A stretch of DNA of 64,000 nt. Origin: Hydrogenimonas urashimensis. Lineage in GTDB: Bacteria > Campylobacterota > Campylobacteria > Campylobacterales > Hydrogenimonadaceae. The stretch's first letter is position 1. Each line of letters opens with the position of its first letter. Below, piece after piece: positions 45,619 through 54,359 of the stretch. Below the pieces are notes generated by a model. It made no database searches, had not been told where the DNA came from, and worked only from the letters and a program-made list of their open reading frames with translations. A program made the position numbers and the translations under genes. The stretch is from assembly GCF_016593255.1 (NCBI RefSeq), contig NZ_AP023212.1, positions 1,042,001 to 1,106,000 on the forward strand. The letters are read 5' to 3'.

Positions 45619-45768
45619 AAGACACCCTCTTCTTCGTCCGGGGACACCCTTCCCCGGACACTCCTCTGACGTAGTCGCGATCTTGCGAAGGTACAATGGT
45701 TTAACATTCATTTATTCACTATTTATCAAGATTCGGTTACACTATAAAAAAACTTCCCAAGGCGTTTT
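45619..45768 (+). promoter_or_regulatory. Gap with hairpin and probable T2SS operon promoter
   Basis: An eight-base stem (GTCCGGGG at 45636-45643, CCCCGGAC at 45652-45659) follows the lipoprotein gene but lacks a T-run, so it is at best a weak terminator. TATAAA at 45743-45748 is a candidate -10 for the T2SS operon, 20 bases before its TTG start. AAGG at about 45760 serves as ribosome site. Confidence 0.45.
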
Positions 45769-46503
45769 TTGGCACTGTACTATATTCGAGAAAACGAAAC
45801 CATTATCAAAGAATCGGAAAACGATATCGTCGTGATATCGCCGACACTCTATTGGTATGCCTTTGCCCAATTTCCCACCAAGTCGTTGGCCAAAGCCCGC
45901 AGACTCGCCGACGCCTATCTCGACTCCCGACCCGAATCCTACCGAGACATCCATGTCGAAAAAAAGGAGGAGGGTTTTGATTGCTACGCCTATGACAAAG
46001 AGTACCTCACTGCCAAACTCGAAGAGCTCGGAGTTTCGAAGGCACCGGCCTATTTTCTTCAGCAGCTCTCTTCGCAGATGCCGTTGCGCATCGACGAAAA
46101 ACTCGTCGCCGACGTCATCAACGGCATCTGCATCGAGCTGCCTGACGAAAGCAGGACGCTTCCGACACTCGATTCGCTCGATTTCGAAGCGGTCGCGAAG
46201 CCTTTCAACAAACGAGGGTCGGCGACGGTGCCGAAAAAACCGCTCATCGCGCTCGTCGCCCTGCTTTCGATAACGATGCTTCTTGACCTTTCGCTCCGCT
46301 ACCAGCAGTATGCGGCCATCCGGGACGCCATCGAAAAAATCGGGCTGGACCGCTCCGTCTACGAACTGAAGTCCCTGGTTACGCGCTACGAAAAGAGAGC
46401 ATCCGAGCAGGCGAAACTCCGCCAGGCCATCCGCAAGGCTCTGAAACAACAGGGCCTCAAAAAACTCAAATGCACTCCCGCCAAAGGGTGCCGGTATGAA
46501 TAA
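45769..46503 (+). CDS. Type II secretion GspL-like protein
   Basis: A 244-residue inner-membrane protein: a cytoplasmic domain (1-160), one transmembrane helix (about 163-182, KPLIALVALLSITMLLDLSL) and a periplasmic coiled-coil-like tail. This is the layout of GspL, which recruits the ATPase GspE to the membrane. The usual long actin-like cytoplasmic part is shortened. The start is TTG 45769 with AAGG nine bases upstream. It overlaps the GspM-like gene by eight bases and opens the operon L-M-N-C-D-E-F. Sequence identity to known GspL is low, so the call leans on order and layout. Confidence 0.7.
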   Translation: MALYYIRENETIIKESENDIVVISPTLYWYAFAQFPTKSLAKARRLADAYLDSRPESYRDIHVEKKEEGFDCYAYDKEYLTAKLEELGVSKAPAYFLQQLSSQMPLRIDEKLVADVINGICIELPDESRTLPTLDSLDFEAVAKPFNKRGSATVPKKPLIALVALLSITMLLDLSLRYQQYAAIRDAIEKIGLDRSVYELKSLVTRYEKRASEQAKLRQAIRKALKQQGLKKLKCTPAKGCRYE

Positions 46504-46897
46504 TCCTTTCATCAGAATCTCCCTCGCGAGTGTCGCAGCACTCCTGCTCGTATGGACAGGAGCGGCACTTCTTTTAAAATCCAAAACCGCTTCGGCACAA
46601 AAGGAGTATCAAGAAAAGAGTCTTTTGGCGGGCCGGTACGAAAGTCTGAAAAAGGTATGGTCGAAAAAGAGCCAGAAGTATGCGCAGAAAAAACTGAAAA
46701 CGCTTCTGAGACTCTACAGTATCCGACCCGAAATCAGGAAAAAGCGCCATGAAAAAATCTACACTTTCCAAGTAGATAGAAGAAACGCCGACGCGGTGCT
46801 TGGCAAGCTTCTTAACAGTGGACTCGCCCTTTCGAGTTTCCGTGTCGAAAAGATCGATGCCGGGCACCTGAGAGTGCGTGTGGGGGTTCCTCTGTGA
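46496..46897 (+). CDS. Type II secretion GspM-like protein
   Basis: A 133-residue protein with an N-terminal transmembrane helix (about 10-27, SLASVAALLLVWTGAALLL), a basic coiled-coil stretch (KKVWSKKSQKYAQKKLKTL) and a small C-terminal ferredoxin-like domain (NADAVLGKLLNSGLALSSFRVEKIDAGHLRVRV, in parts). This matches GspM, which stabilises GspL. It overlaps the gene before by eight bases and the next by four (GTGA). Confidence 0.72.
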   Translation: MNNPFIRISLASVAALLLVWTGAALLLKSKTASAQKEYQEKSLLAGRYESLKKVWSKKSQKYAQKKLKTLLRLYSIRPEIRKKRHEKIYTFQVDRRNADAVLGKLLNSGLALSSFRVEKIDAGHLRVRVGVPL

Positions 46898-47406
46898 TCT
46901 GGGTCAAACGCGCGGGCATCGCCATTGTCTCCCTCGTGCTCTGGCTCGCACTGGCTGCCGCTTTGGTCTCCAAGGAGCGCCTCTGCAACGCGGTAATCAA
47001 CAGTGTCGCCCATCAGGAAAACATAACCCTCTGCTACGATGGGCGAACCACAACGTCCACGGGATGCACGATGCGCTACGTGCATCTTCTCTTCGCCCAC
47101 TCCGCCGTCGCGAAGATCAAAACCTTCTCGGCGACACCGTGGCGCATCACCGCGGAAGGGATCCGGCTGGAGGGAATGGCCGCCGACGCATGGCCGCCTC
47201 GCATCAAATCTTTCATACTTTCGCCTTGGAGCGGGCGCATCCACGCCGAGGGGGATTTCGGCATTCTTGATGGCACCTTCTCTGTGGCCAAACGGAGGGT
47301 GGCCCTGCAACTGACACCCTCTTCGATCATGCGGCGGCAGTACCGTTCGACACTTCGCATGTTCAAACAGAAAAACGGAAAGTTCGTCTATGAAACGGCG
47401 TTTTGA
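46894..47406 (+). CDS. Type II secretion GspN-like protein
   Basis: A 170-residue protein with one N-terminal membrane helix (RAGIAIVSLVLWLALAAALV) and a mostly beta periplasmic part. It has repeated patterns such as GIRLEGMAADAWPPRIKSF and GRIHAEGDFGILDGTFSVAKRR that recall GspN/AsmA-like strands. GspN is optional in T2SS. The start is GTG 46894 (GTGA with the gspM stop). It could also be an unrelated accessory protein, but its place between M and C is the usual one for GspN. Confidence 0.6.
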   Translation: MIWVKRAGIAIVSLVLWLALAAALVSKERLCNAVINSVAHQENITLCYDGRTTTSTGCTMRYVHLLFAHSAVAKIKTFSATPWRITAEGIRLEGMAADAWPPRIKSFILSPWSGRIHAEGDFGILDGTFSVAKRRVALQLTPSSIMRRQYRSTLRMFKQKNGKFVYETAF

Positions 47407-48211
47407 CAAACTTCTGCCGGCAGCGGTATGGCTGGGCATTTTTTTGTTCGGTGCCAAACTGGGTGCGCTGGTGGCGGAGATGTTTCTGCCACCGCTTCCG
47501 CAGCTTGAATGCCAAAGCGCCCTTTCGCATCCGAAGGAGCGCTACCCTTTCGCCGAAGCCTTTGGGCTCAAGAGCTCATCCGCCCGCCCAAAACCCTCTT
47601 CCCGTCCTGCGCCGAAAGTCTCTTTGAGGGGGTATCAGCTGACGATGACGGCGATCGGCGAACCGAGCATGGCCATCATTGTCCACCAGCGAAAAAGCAG
47701 GCTGCTCACCGTCGGAGAGACGATCGACGGCTTCAGACTCACGGAAGTCTATACCGACCGGGTCAAACTCGTCAAAAACGGCCAGAGTTACTGGCTGACG
47801 ATGAAAAAATCGAAATCGTCCATTCGCACGAGACCCCGCCCCTCCGTCCGCGGGAGCAGACCCTCCGCCTACACGGAACAGATCCGGCACGAGGGCGACA
47901 CCTATTATGTCCCCCGCGAGCTGCTCGAAGAGATGCACGACATCAAAAAAATCTTCAAATATATCTCGCTCAAGCCGATTTACAGGAACAACAAGATGGT
48001 CGGTTTCGGTATCGCGAAAGTGAAAAAAGGCTCCGTTTTTGATAAAATGGGTCTACGTAAACGTGATATCATCGAAAAGATTGACGGCAGCCCGCTGACC
48101 AGTGAGACGGAAGCGTTCAAATATTTCAACAAAATCAATGAATTGAGTTCACTCTCTTTGACGATCAAACGGGGAAGCGAGCACAAGGAGCTGCATTATG
48201 AGATTTTTTAA
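47390..48211 (+). CDS. gspC: Type II secretion GspC-like protein with PDZ domain
   Basis: A 273-residue bitopic protein: one transmembrane helix (about 10-30), a Pro-rich linker, a homology region (VSLRGYQLTMTAIGEPSMAII, in parts, to about 140) that in GspC binds the N0 domain of the secretin, and a C-terminal PDZ domain (about 190-270, GFGIAKVKKGSVFDKMGLRKRDIIEKIDG). The PDZ domain selects substrates in classical systems. It overlaps GspN by 17 bases and the secretin by 14. Confidence 0.85.
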   Translation: MKRRFDKLLPAAVWLGIFLFGAKLGALVAEMFLPPLPQLECQSALSHPKERYPFAEAFGLKSSSARPKPSSRPAPKVSLRGYQLTMTAIGEPSMAIIVHQRKSRLLTVGETIDGFRLTEVYTDRVKLVKNGQSYWLTMKKSKSSIRTRPRPSVRGSRPSAYTEQIRHEGDTYYVPRELLEEMHDIKKIFKYISLKPIYRNNKMVGFGIAKVKKGSVFDKMGLRKRDIIEKIDGSPLTSETEAFKYFNKINELSSLSLTIKRGSEHKELHYEIF

Positions 48212-50033
48212 ATATGTTTTATTGATGTTACTTTTGATGCCGGCTGTCGCATCGGCCGAGAAAATCACGATCAATTTCAACAACACCCCCATCAAGGATG
48301 TCATACGCTTCGTCGCGAAAGAGACCCACAACAACATTTTGATGAGCGACAAAATCAGCGGTACCGTCAATTTCGTCTCGGAAGAGCCCATCGAGAAGGA
48401 TGAGCTCATCCCTCTGTTGACCCAGATTCTGCAAAACCGGGGATACACGCTGATCAACGGCAACAACGGCTATTTGATGGTAACTCGCGCGGCCAACGCG
48501 AAAAAGCTGGCCAGCCCCTACGAAAACGCGGAAGCGGGCATGGTCACGAAAATCATACGGGTCCACTACGTCAAAGCGAGCGACGCGGTCCAGAAGCTCC
48601 GGTATCTCAGCAGCCAGTTCGCCTCGGTCACTTTCGACAACAAGAAAAATGTCATCATCATGACCGATTATCCCAAACACATAAAAAATTTCGAAAAGAC
48701 GCTTCGCAAAATCGATCAGCCGATGAAGAAGGAGATACGTTTCGTCTCGCTGGACAACGCCGACGCGACATCGGCCATCAAGGAACTCAATACCATTTTC
48801 AAGGCGCTGAGTACCACATTCCGATTCCCCGTGACACTGAGCGCCGATGCCAAGAGCAACAAAATCGTCGTTATCGCCGATGCCCACGACATTGCGAAAG
48901 CGACTCAGATTGTCAGGCGTTTCGACAGCCAGAACAGAGCCAAAGAGGTGATGAGCGACGTCATTTTCCTCAACAATGCCGAAGCGGCCGCGACGGTCAA
49001 GATTCTGACGGGTCTGATGAAAAGTTTCGACAAGGAGACCCAGGCCCACGTATCGGTCCAGGCCAAGGAAGATATCAACGCCATCGCCATCACCGGCACA
49101 CCCCAGGCCGTTAAACTCATCACCAAGGTCATCAAGAAGCTCGACATCGAGCAGCAGCAGGTCTACGTCAAGGCCCATATCTACGAAATAAGCCAGCGTA
49201 AAATGGAAAGTCTGGGAATCAAGTGGGGTGCCGTCGCCGGAGGCATCACCGGAAACGTCCTGCTGACGGGACAGCTTCAGATGGGCGGCAGCGTTTTCAC
49301 CCTTCCCGATATTCTTCGCGGCGCCCTGAATCTTGATGAAATCGATGCCAATGTCGCGGTCGGCGCCATCATCGACCTGATGAAGCAAAACGGTGCCGTC
49401 AACGTGATCAGCGAACCCAACATCCTCTGCATCAACAACAAAAAATCATCCGTCTACATCGGTAAGACCATCTCGATTCTCACCAGCCAGTCGACGGGAG
49501 ACCAGACCACATCGACCACCCGAAACACCTACTCCCGGGAAGATATCGGTCTGACACTCGAGGTAAAACCGCAGATCGCCAGCGACAACAAAGTCCTGAT
49601 GGAAGTGAAAACAAAACTCGAGGACATCGACCAGTCGAGCACCAAAGTCGCCGACCGGCCCACCACCTTCAAGCGGGAAGTCCAGACCGTCGCGATCGTC
49701 AGAGACGGTGAAAACGTCATCATCGGCGGCCTTTTGAAAGACTATTACTCCAAAGGAGTGACGAAAGTGCCCCTATTGGGGGACCTGCCGATCATCGGAT
49801 CGATCTTCACATCGAAAAATGATATCAAGGACCAGATCAACGTCATCATTGTTCTGACACCCTATATCGTCAAAGACAGCCAGTCGCTGGCCGAAATCCA
49901 GATGAAAATCGCCAAAACCGAAGAGCTCAAAGCCGACCTGGCCAAAGTCCTCGAGAAGCGGCTCAAAGAGCGCAAAGCCACGTTCGAGCGCGATGAAAAC
50001 GAAAGTGTTCCGACCGATGTTTTCGACCGTTAA
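48198..50033 (+). CDS. gspD: Type II secretion secretin GspD
   Basis: A 611-residue outer-membrane secretin with a signal peptide (MRFFKYVLLMLLLMPAVASA). N0-N3 ring domains occupy about 20-310 (ITINFNNTPIKDVIRFVAKE at the start; TKIIRVHYVKASDA; FLNNAEAAATVKILTGL). The conserved secretin core begins near EQQQVYVKAHIYEISQRKMES and includes GAVNVISEPNILCINNKKS and GKTISI; VPLLGDLPIIGSIFTS is the diagnostic end segment. It forms the outer-membrane channel. No pilotin (GspS) gene is seen nearby. Confidence 0.95.
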   Translation: MRFFKYVLLMLLLMPAVASAEKITINFNNTPIKDVIRFVAKETHNNILMSDKISGTVNFVSEEPIEKDELIPLLTQILQNRGYTLINGNNGYLMVTRAANAKKLASPYENAEAGMVTKIIRVHYVKASDAVQKLRYLSSQFASVTFDNKKNVIIMTDYPKHIKNFEKTLRKIDQPMKKEIRFVSLDNADATSAIKELNTIFKALSTTFRFPVTLSADAKSNKIVVIADAHDIAKATQIVRRFDSQNRAKEVMSDVIFLNNAEAAATVKILTGLMKSFDKETQAHVSVQAKEDINAIAITGTPQAVKLITKVIKKLDIEQQQVYVKAHIYEISQRKMESLGIKWGAVAGGITGNVLLTGQLQMGGSVFTLPDILRGALNLDEIDANVAVGAIIDLMKQNGAVNVISEPNILCINNKKSSVYIGKTISILTSQSTGDQTTSTTRNTYSREDIGLTLEVKPQIASDNKVLMEVKTKLEDIDQSSTKVADRPTTFKREVQTVAIVRDGENVIIGGLLKDYYSKGVTKVPLLGDLPIIGSIFTSKNDIKDQINVIIVLTPYIVKDSQSLAEIQMKIAKTEELKADLAKVLEKRLKERKATFERDENESVPTDVFDR

Positions 50034-51507
50034 AAATCTCGATCTGCCGGCATTTTCGGAGATACCCAACCTCGATTTCTATCTGAAAAACGGCCTGCTA
50101 TTTGGCATCTACGAAGAGAAACCCCATGCCTGCATTCGTGAAAACCCCGACGCCAACATGCTCAACGCCCTCTCCCACCTGGGCGGAAAATATCCCCTGC
50201 TGGTACTCGATGAAGAGAGTTACGACAAACTGAAAAACAGATTCCTGGAGGCGCGAAGCGAAGAGGGTATCGGAGAGGTCGAAGGGTTCGAAACGCCGGA
50301 GGAAATCGAAAATTTCCTGCAGAACGAGGATCTGCTCAACAGTGAAAACTCCGCGCCGATCATCCGCTACGTCAACTCCCTGTTCGTCCAGGCGGTCAAA
50401 AGACGCGCGACCGATATTCACATCGAAACTTTCGAAAAGGAGGGGGATGTCCGCTTCCGTATCGACGGCGTGCTCAACAAGATCGCGACACTGAAAAGAG
50501 GGGCGATCGAATCGATCATCAACCGCATCAAGGTCATCTCAAATCTCGACATTTCCGAAACACGCATCCCCCAGGACGGCCGAACGAAGGTCACCATCGC
50601 CGGCTCGGGTGTGGATGTGAGGGTTTCGATTCTGCCGACCTACTACGGCGAGAAGGTGGTCATGCGACTTCTGATGAAGGGCGAATCGATCCCGTCGCTG
50701 CACAATCTCGGCTTCTCTGTTGAAATCTACAACAAACTCAAGTCACTGCTCAAACACAGTTACGGCATGATTTTGATCACCGGTCCCACCGGAAGCGGCA
50801 AATCGACGACGCTCCACTCCTTTCTCAAAGAGATCGATCACGAGCACTTCAATATCGTCACGATCGAGAACCCGGTGGAATACAATGCGCCGGGCGTCAA
50901 CCAGATCCAGGTCAACGAAAAGGTCAATCTCACCTTCTCCGAAGCGCTGCGGTCCATACTTCGGCAGGATCCCGATGTCATCATGGTCGGGGAGATGCGG
51001 GACAAGGAGACGGCGAAAATCGCCACCCAGGCGGCGATGACGGGCCATCTGCTTCTTTCGACACTCCATACCAACAGCGCCGTGGCGGCAATTCCCCGGC
51101 TTTTCGACATGGGCATCGACCCCTTTCTCGTCCGATCCACGCTCATCGGGATTCTGGCCCAGCGGCTGGTGCGCAAACTCTGCCCCTACTGCAAGGTCGC
51201 CTATGCACCGAGCGAAGACGACATCGAGTATTTCTATCTCGAAAGCGACACGAAGGTCTACGGCCCAAAAGGGTGTAAAAAATGCGGCTTCACCGGGTAT
51301 CGCGGACGACGGGCGATCGGCGAGATCATCCTCGTCGACGATGCATTCGGCGCAAAGATAAAGTACGGCGCCGACGAGCAGACCCTTCGGAACTATCTGA
51401 TCGAAGAGACCGATTTCAGACCGATGTTCGAAGAGCTCAGAAGCATGGTCATCAGCGGTGAAACGAGTATTTCGGAAGCCATCCGCATCGGAGTCAAAGG
51501 GGTATGA
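49993..51507 (+). CDS. gspE: Type II secretion ATPase GspE
   Basis: A 504-residue ATPase that powers pseudopilus assembly. Visible motifs are Walker A GPTGSGKSTTLHSFL, the Asp box around TIENPVEY, Walker B PDVIMVGEMRDKETA, the His box TGHLLLSTLHTNSA, and a C-terminal zinc-binding tetra-Cys region (CPYCKV and GCKKCGFTGYRGRR). The N-terminal part (1-130) binds GspL. The start at ATG 49993 overlaps gspD by 41 bases; ATG 50017 is possible, and neither has a good ribosome site, so coupling to gspD is likely. Confidence 0.95.
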   Translation: MKTKVFRPMFSTVKNLDLPAFSEIPNLDFYLKNGLLFGIYEEKPHACIRENPDANMLNALSHLGGKYPLLVLDEESYDKLKNRFLEARSEEGIGEVEGFETPEEIENFLQNEDLLNSENSAPIIRYVNSLFVQAVKRRATDIHIETFEKEGDVRFRIDGVLNKIATLKRGAIESIINRIKVISNLDISETRIPQDGRTKVTIAGSGVDVRVSILPTYYGEKVVMRLLMKGESIPSLHNLGFSVEIYNKLKSLLKHSYGMILITGPTGSGKSTTLHSFLKEIDHEHFNIVTIENPVEYNAPGVNQIQVNEKVNLTFSEALRSILRQDPDVIMVGEMRDKETAKIATQAAMTGHLLLSTLHTNSAVAAIPRLFDMGIDPFLVRSTLIGILAQRLVRKLCPYCKVAYAPSEDDIEYFYLESDTKVYGPKGCKKCGFTGYRGRRAIGEIILVDDAFGAKIKYGADEQTLRNYLIEETDFRPMFEELRSMVISGETSISEAIRIGVKGV

Positions 51508-52700
51508 CGTTCACCTACAAGGGGTATGACAAAGCAGGCAAACGTATCCGGGGGACACTGAGCGCCACCTCCCTCGAAGCAGCGAAAGAGCAGCTGAAAC
51601 ATCGCGGATTCCTGATCGAGTCGATCAAACAAAAAACGCAGCTCTTCGTCCGTCCGATTCCTCCCGCTCTCATCGCCGCGTTGGGTCGCAACCTCAGCCT
51701 CTACCTCAAAGCCGGCATCTCCCTCAACCAGGGCCTGCACCTCATCGCAGACAACTATCCGAAAAAGAGCAAACAGCATCTCTTTCTACAGGAGGTCGCC
51801 CGGTATATCGAAAGCGGAGGCTCTTTTTCCGACGCCCTTGCGGCCCAGAGCATCTACACCGTGCCCTCCTACTTTCTCCATACCATCAAAGTGGCCCAAA
51901 AGAGCGGAAACCTCGAAATGGTTCTGCTCGAACTCTCCGACTATGTCCAGGAGCAGGAGCGCATCAAACGGGACGTCACCAAAGCGTTCATCTACCCCTC
52001 TTTCATCTTGCTCATCGCCATCGCGATGATCAATTTCATGCTCACGACCATCATTCCGAAAATCGTCGACATGTTCGAATCGACAAAAAGCGAACTGCCC
52101 ACATCCACCAAAATCACACTCGCCCTCTCGCACTTTTTCCAGACCTATTCGTGGCTGCTGCTGATCGTAACGGTCATCGCAATCGCGGCATTGGCACTCA
52201 CCTGGAAACGGAACGAAAAATTCGGTTATGCGATGGACCGCTTCGTCTTGAAAATCCCGCTTTTCGGTGAGATGATCGTCTTCATGGAGCTGGGTCGCTT
52301 CGGAAGGGTCATGGCCCTGCTGCTGCAAAGCGGTGTCCCTTTCGCCCAGGCACTCAATTTTGCGGCTCAGACCATCGGCAACCGCTACCTGCGGAAACTT
52401 TTCGCCAAAATCGCCGAACAGATCGTGGAGGGCAAAAGCTTCACCCAGGCCGTGCGCGAAAACGTCAAATCCCAAGAAATCCCCAACGACTTCGTCAACG
52501 CCGTCGCTCTCGGGGAAAAAAGTTCGCACCTCGCCTTCTCGCTCAAGAGCCTCTCCGAGCTATACGCCCAGCAGAACCGCGACAGAATCGAAGTGCTGCT
52601 CGCCCTGCTTGAGCCGGTGCTGATGCTCACCATCGGCGGGATCATCGGCTTTTTGGTCATCTCGATGCTGCTGCCGATTTTCTCGATCAGCCTGCAATGA
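51504..52700 (+). CDS. gspF: Type II secretion platform protein GspF
   Basis: A 398-residue inner-membrane platform protein. Two GspF/PilC domains are present: the first around AALGRNLSLYLKAGISLNQGL, the second around RFGRVMALLLQSGVPFAQAL. Three transmembrane helices fit the family. The N terminus FTYKGYDKAGKRIRGTLSA is typical. It overlaps gspE by four bases (ATGA) and ends the first part of the T2SS locus. Confidence 0.95.
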   Translation: MTFTYKGYDKAGKRIRGTLSATSLEAAKEQLKHRGFLIESIKQKTQLFVRPIPPALIAALGRNLSLYLKAGISLNQGLHLIADNYPKKSKQHLFLQEVARYIESGGSFSDALAAQSIYTVPSYFLHTIKVAQKSGNLEMVLLELSDYVQEQERIKRDVTKAFIYPSFILLIAIAMINFMLTTIIPKIVDMFESTKSELPTSTKITLALSHFFQTYSWLLLIVTVIAIAALALTWKRNEKFGYAMDRFVLKIPLFGEMIVFMELGRFGRVMALLLQSGVPFAQALNFAAQTIGNRYLRKLFAKIAEQIVEGKSFTQAVRENVKSQEIPNDFVNAVALGEKSSHLAFSLKSLSELYAQQNRDRIEVLLALLEPVLMLTIGGIIGFLVISMLLPIFSISLQ

Positions 52701-52836
52701 GAGTGCGCAGCGAGACGTCGATCGGCAGCCATAGAGCTACGGAGTTGATCACCCGGATTTACATAGGCATCGAAATAGGATATATTTCCAAAATGCTTCA
52801 TGCTTCAAAGAAAACTCATCAAACAAAGGAGAGATC
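52701..52836. other. Gap between gspF and gspG
   Basis: A 136-base gap splits the T2SS locus in two. The part 52701-52745 read on the minus strand contains CGACGTCTCGCTGCGCA, which resembles GACGTCTACTGCGCA of the inverted-repeat element at 42144-41966, so it may be a decayed fragment of it. AAAGGAG precedes the gspG ATG. A separate promoter for gspG is plausible but not clear. Confidence 0.35.
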
Positions 52837-53301
52837 ATGAAATCTACCCGCAACCCGTTAACTTCCAACCGAACGAAAAAGCGCAAGGCTTTTTCGCTGT
52901 TGGAGCTGATGATCGTTATCATCATTCTGGGGCTTTTGAGCGCACTGGTGCTGCCGAACCTCCTGGGAAAGGCCGAAAGCGCCAAACGGAAACTGGTCTG
53001 CATCCAGATGAAACAGATCCAGGAGGCTCTCAAATCTTTCAAGTTCGACAACGGCATGTACCCCACCACCGAAGAGGGGCTCGAAGCGCTCCTTAAAAAC
53101 CCCGATCCGGAAAAGTACACCAATTACGCCCCCACGGGTTATCTGGAGAGCAAAGCGCTGCCTCGCGACCCGTGGAAACATCCTTACGTCTACATCAGTG
53201 ACGGAACCTCCGTCAACATCATCAGTCTGGGAGCCGACGGCAGAGAGGGGGGCGAAGGCGACGCCAAAGACATCACCCTGCAGGAGTGCGAACGGCAATA
53301 A
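52837..53301 (+). CDS. gspG: Type II secretion major pseudopilin GspG
   Basis: A 154-residue major pseudopilin. The leader is about 18 residues with KRKAFSLLELMIVIIILGLL; Ala precedes the cleaved F, and Glu is at +5. The GspG body motif is present: FKFDNGMYPTTEEGLEALL, then YLESKALPRDPWKHPYVYIS, and the acidic late loop that binds calcium (SLGADGREGGEG). It polymerises into the pseudopilus that pushes substrates through the secretin. Confidence 0.95.
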   Translation: MKSTRNPLTSNRTKKRKAFSLLELMIVIIILGLLSALVLPNLLGKAESAKRKLVCIQMKQIQEALKSFKFDNGMYPTTEEGLEALLKNPDPEKYTNYAPTGYLESKALPRDPWKHPYVYISDGTSVNIISLGADGREGGEGDAKDITLQECERQ

Positions 53302-53329
53302 CGGGAAACGGTGAATGATTAACGCGAAA
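53302..53329. repeat. Period-7 tandem repeat between gspG and gspH
   Basis: Four degenerate heptamers CGGGAAA, CGGTGAA, TGATTAA and CGCGAAA fill the gap and continue into the first codons of gspH (ATG at 53315). Confidence 0.6.
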
Positions 53330-53914
53330 CCGGTTGGAAGATCCATCATCAAAGCGCTCAAGCCGCCCGCTGAGAACTACAGAGCGCAAGGCGGTGCTTT
53401 TACTTTGATCGAACTTCTCATCGTCTTGCTGCTTATGGGCATCGTGTATGCGATCGCGTTCAACAATGTCATTCCGAAAACATCGAAAAAGGCAACGGCG
53501 AGCCTTTCGCTGCGGACGATCGACGGCTATTTCAAGAGTCTCTCCGCCTACCGCACGATGGATCTCGTTCTCTATGGCACAGAAAACGGAACGTGTTACC
53601 TTACAGGCAACGGGAAAATTCTTGAAACACTGAATCTTCCCCGCGTCGGCGAAGGGTACAGACTCAACCCGGACGAAACGCTTCAAAGCATCGACTATCC
53701 CCACCTGAAAATCGGAACGACGGAATTTGCGCCCGTCTTCTCCATCCGTTGTCGAAAAGACGGTATGCTGGATCCGCAGATCATCCGTGTAAACGAGAAA
53801 TGGCTCTATATCCATCCTTTCGAACCACCGAAACTCTTCGACAATGCCGTTGAGATGGTCTCCTACATCCGCCAAAGCGATTATCTTCCGGACAGGGCCG
53901 GCTATGCACAGTAA
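53315..53914 (+). CDS. gspH: Type II secretion minor pseudopilin GspH-like
   Basis: A 199-residue prepilin-like protein with an unusually long leader (28 residues; MINAKPVGRSIIKALK...) before GGAFTLIELLIVLLLMGIV: Ala before the cleaved F, Glu at +5, then the hydrophobic helix. Some of the leader's DNA is period-7 repeat. The body contains a Cys pair (GTCYLTGNG and IRCRKDG). GspH is inferred from position between G and I and from size. Confidence 0.82.
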   Translation: MINAKPVGRSIIKALKPPAENYRAQGGAFTLIELLIVLLLMGIVYAIAFNNVIPKTSKKATASLSLRTIDGYFKSLSAYRTMDLVLYGTENGTCYLTGNGKILETLNLPRVGEGYRLNPDETLQSIDYPHLKIGTTEFAPVFSIRCRKDGMLDPQIIRVNEKWLYIHPFEPPKLFDNAVEMVSYIRQSDYLPDRAGYAQ

Positions 53915-54359
53915 CCAAAATCTAAAATCGGAAATCGGAAAACACCCGCCGTTCACCGCTCGCTATTGCCGGGGCTTCACCCTTCTTGAAGTTCTGCTGA
54001 GCATTCTCATTCTTTTCACGATGGGACTGGCACTTTTGAAATTCGACGGATGGATCAAAGAGGATCTTTACCGATACCGCCAAAAAGCCGTACTTCTCTA
54101 CCAGACGACACCGCTGCTATACGCGAGTATCCAGCGCATCCGTCGCAAGAATGTCTCCGTCTTCGACACGGCACGCTTCACCAAACTCAGAGATGACGAA
54201 CTCTTCTGGCTCAGAAGTCTCAAAGGGAGAGTCACGGTAGGCAAAGAGGAGAAAAAAACCCTTTTTCAAAGCGGCGAGCTCGATCTGACCTACCGCTACT
54301 ATCCGCTGCGTCTTGAACAGGGCGAAACGAGCGTCAGCTTCATCAGGATCAAACCGTAA
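53904..54359 (+). CDS. gspI: Type II secretion minor pseudopilin GspI-like
   Basis: A 151-residue prepilin-like protein. The start is ATG 53904, inside the end of gspH by 11 bases; a longer frame from 53844 is rejected. The leader has about 23 residues, coded mostly by period-7 repeats, then RGFTLLEVLLSILILFTMGL with Gly before F and Glu at +5. The short basic body fits GspI, which starts the tip complex with J and K. Confidence 0.82.
   Translation: MHSNQNLKSEIGKHPPFTARYCRGFTLLEVLLSILILFTMGLALLKFDGWIKEDLYRYRQKAVLLYQTTPLLYASIQRIRRKNVSVFDTARFTKLRDDELFWLRSLKGRVTVGKEEKKTLFQSGELDLTYRYYPLRLEQGETSVSFIRIKP
53918..53938. repeat. Period-7 tandem repeat in the gspI leader
   Basis: Three units AAATCTA, AAATCGG and AAATCGG, then AAAACAC. 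They code for the leader peptide part of GspI (QNLKSEIGK). Confidence 0.65.

Noticed and set aside
45636-45659. Terminator after the large lipoprotein gene
   Set aside because: The eight-base stem is good, but no T-run follows, so intrinsic termination is not supported.
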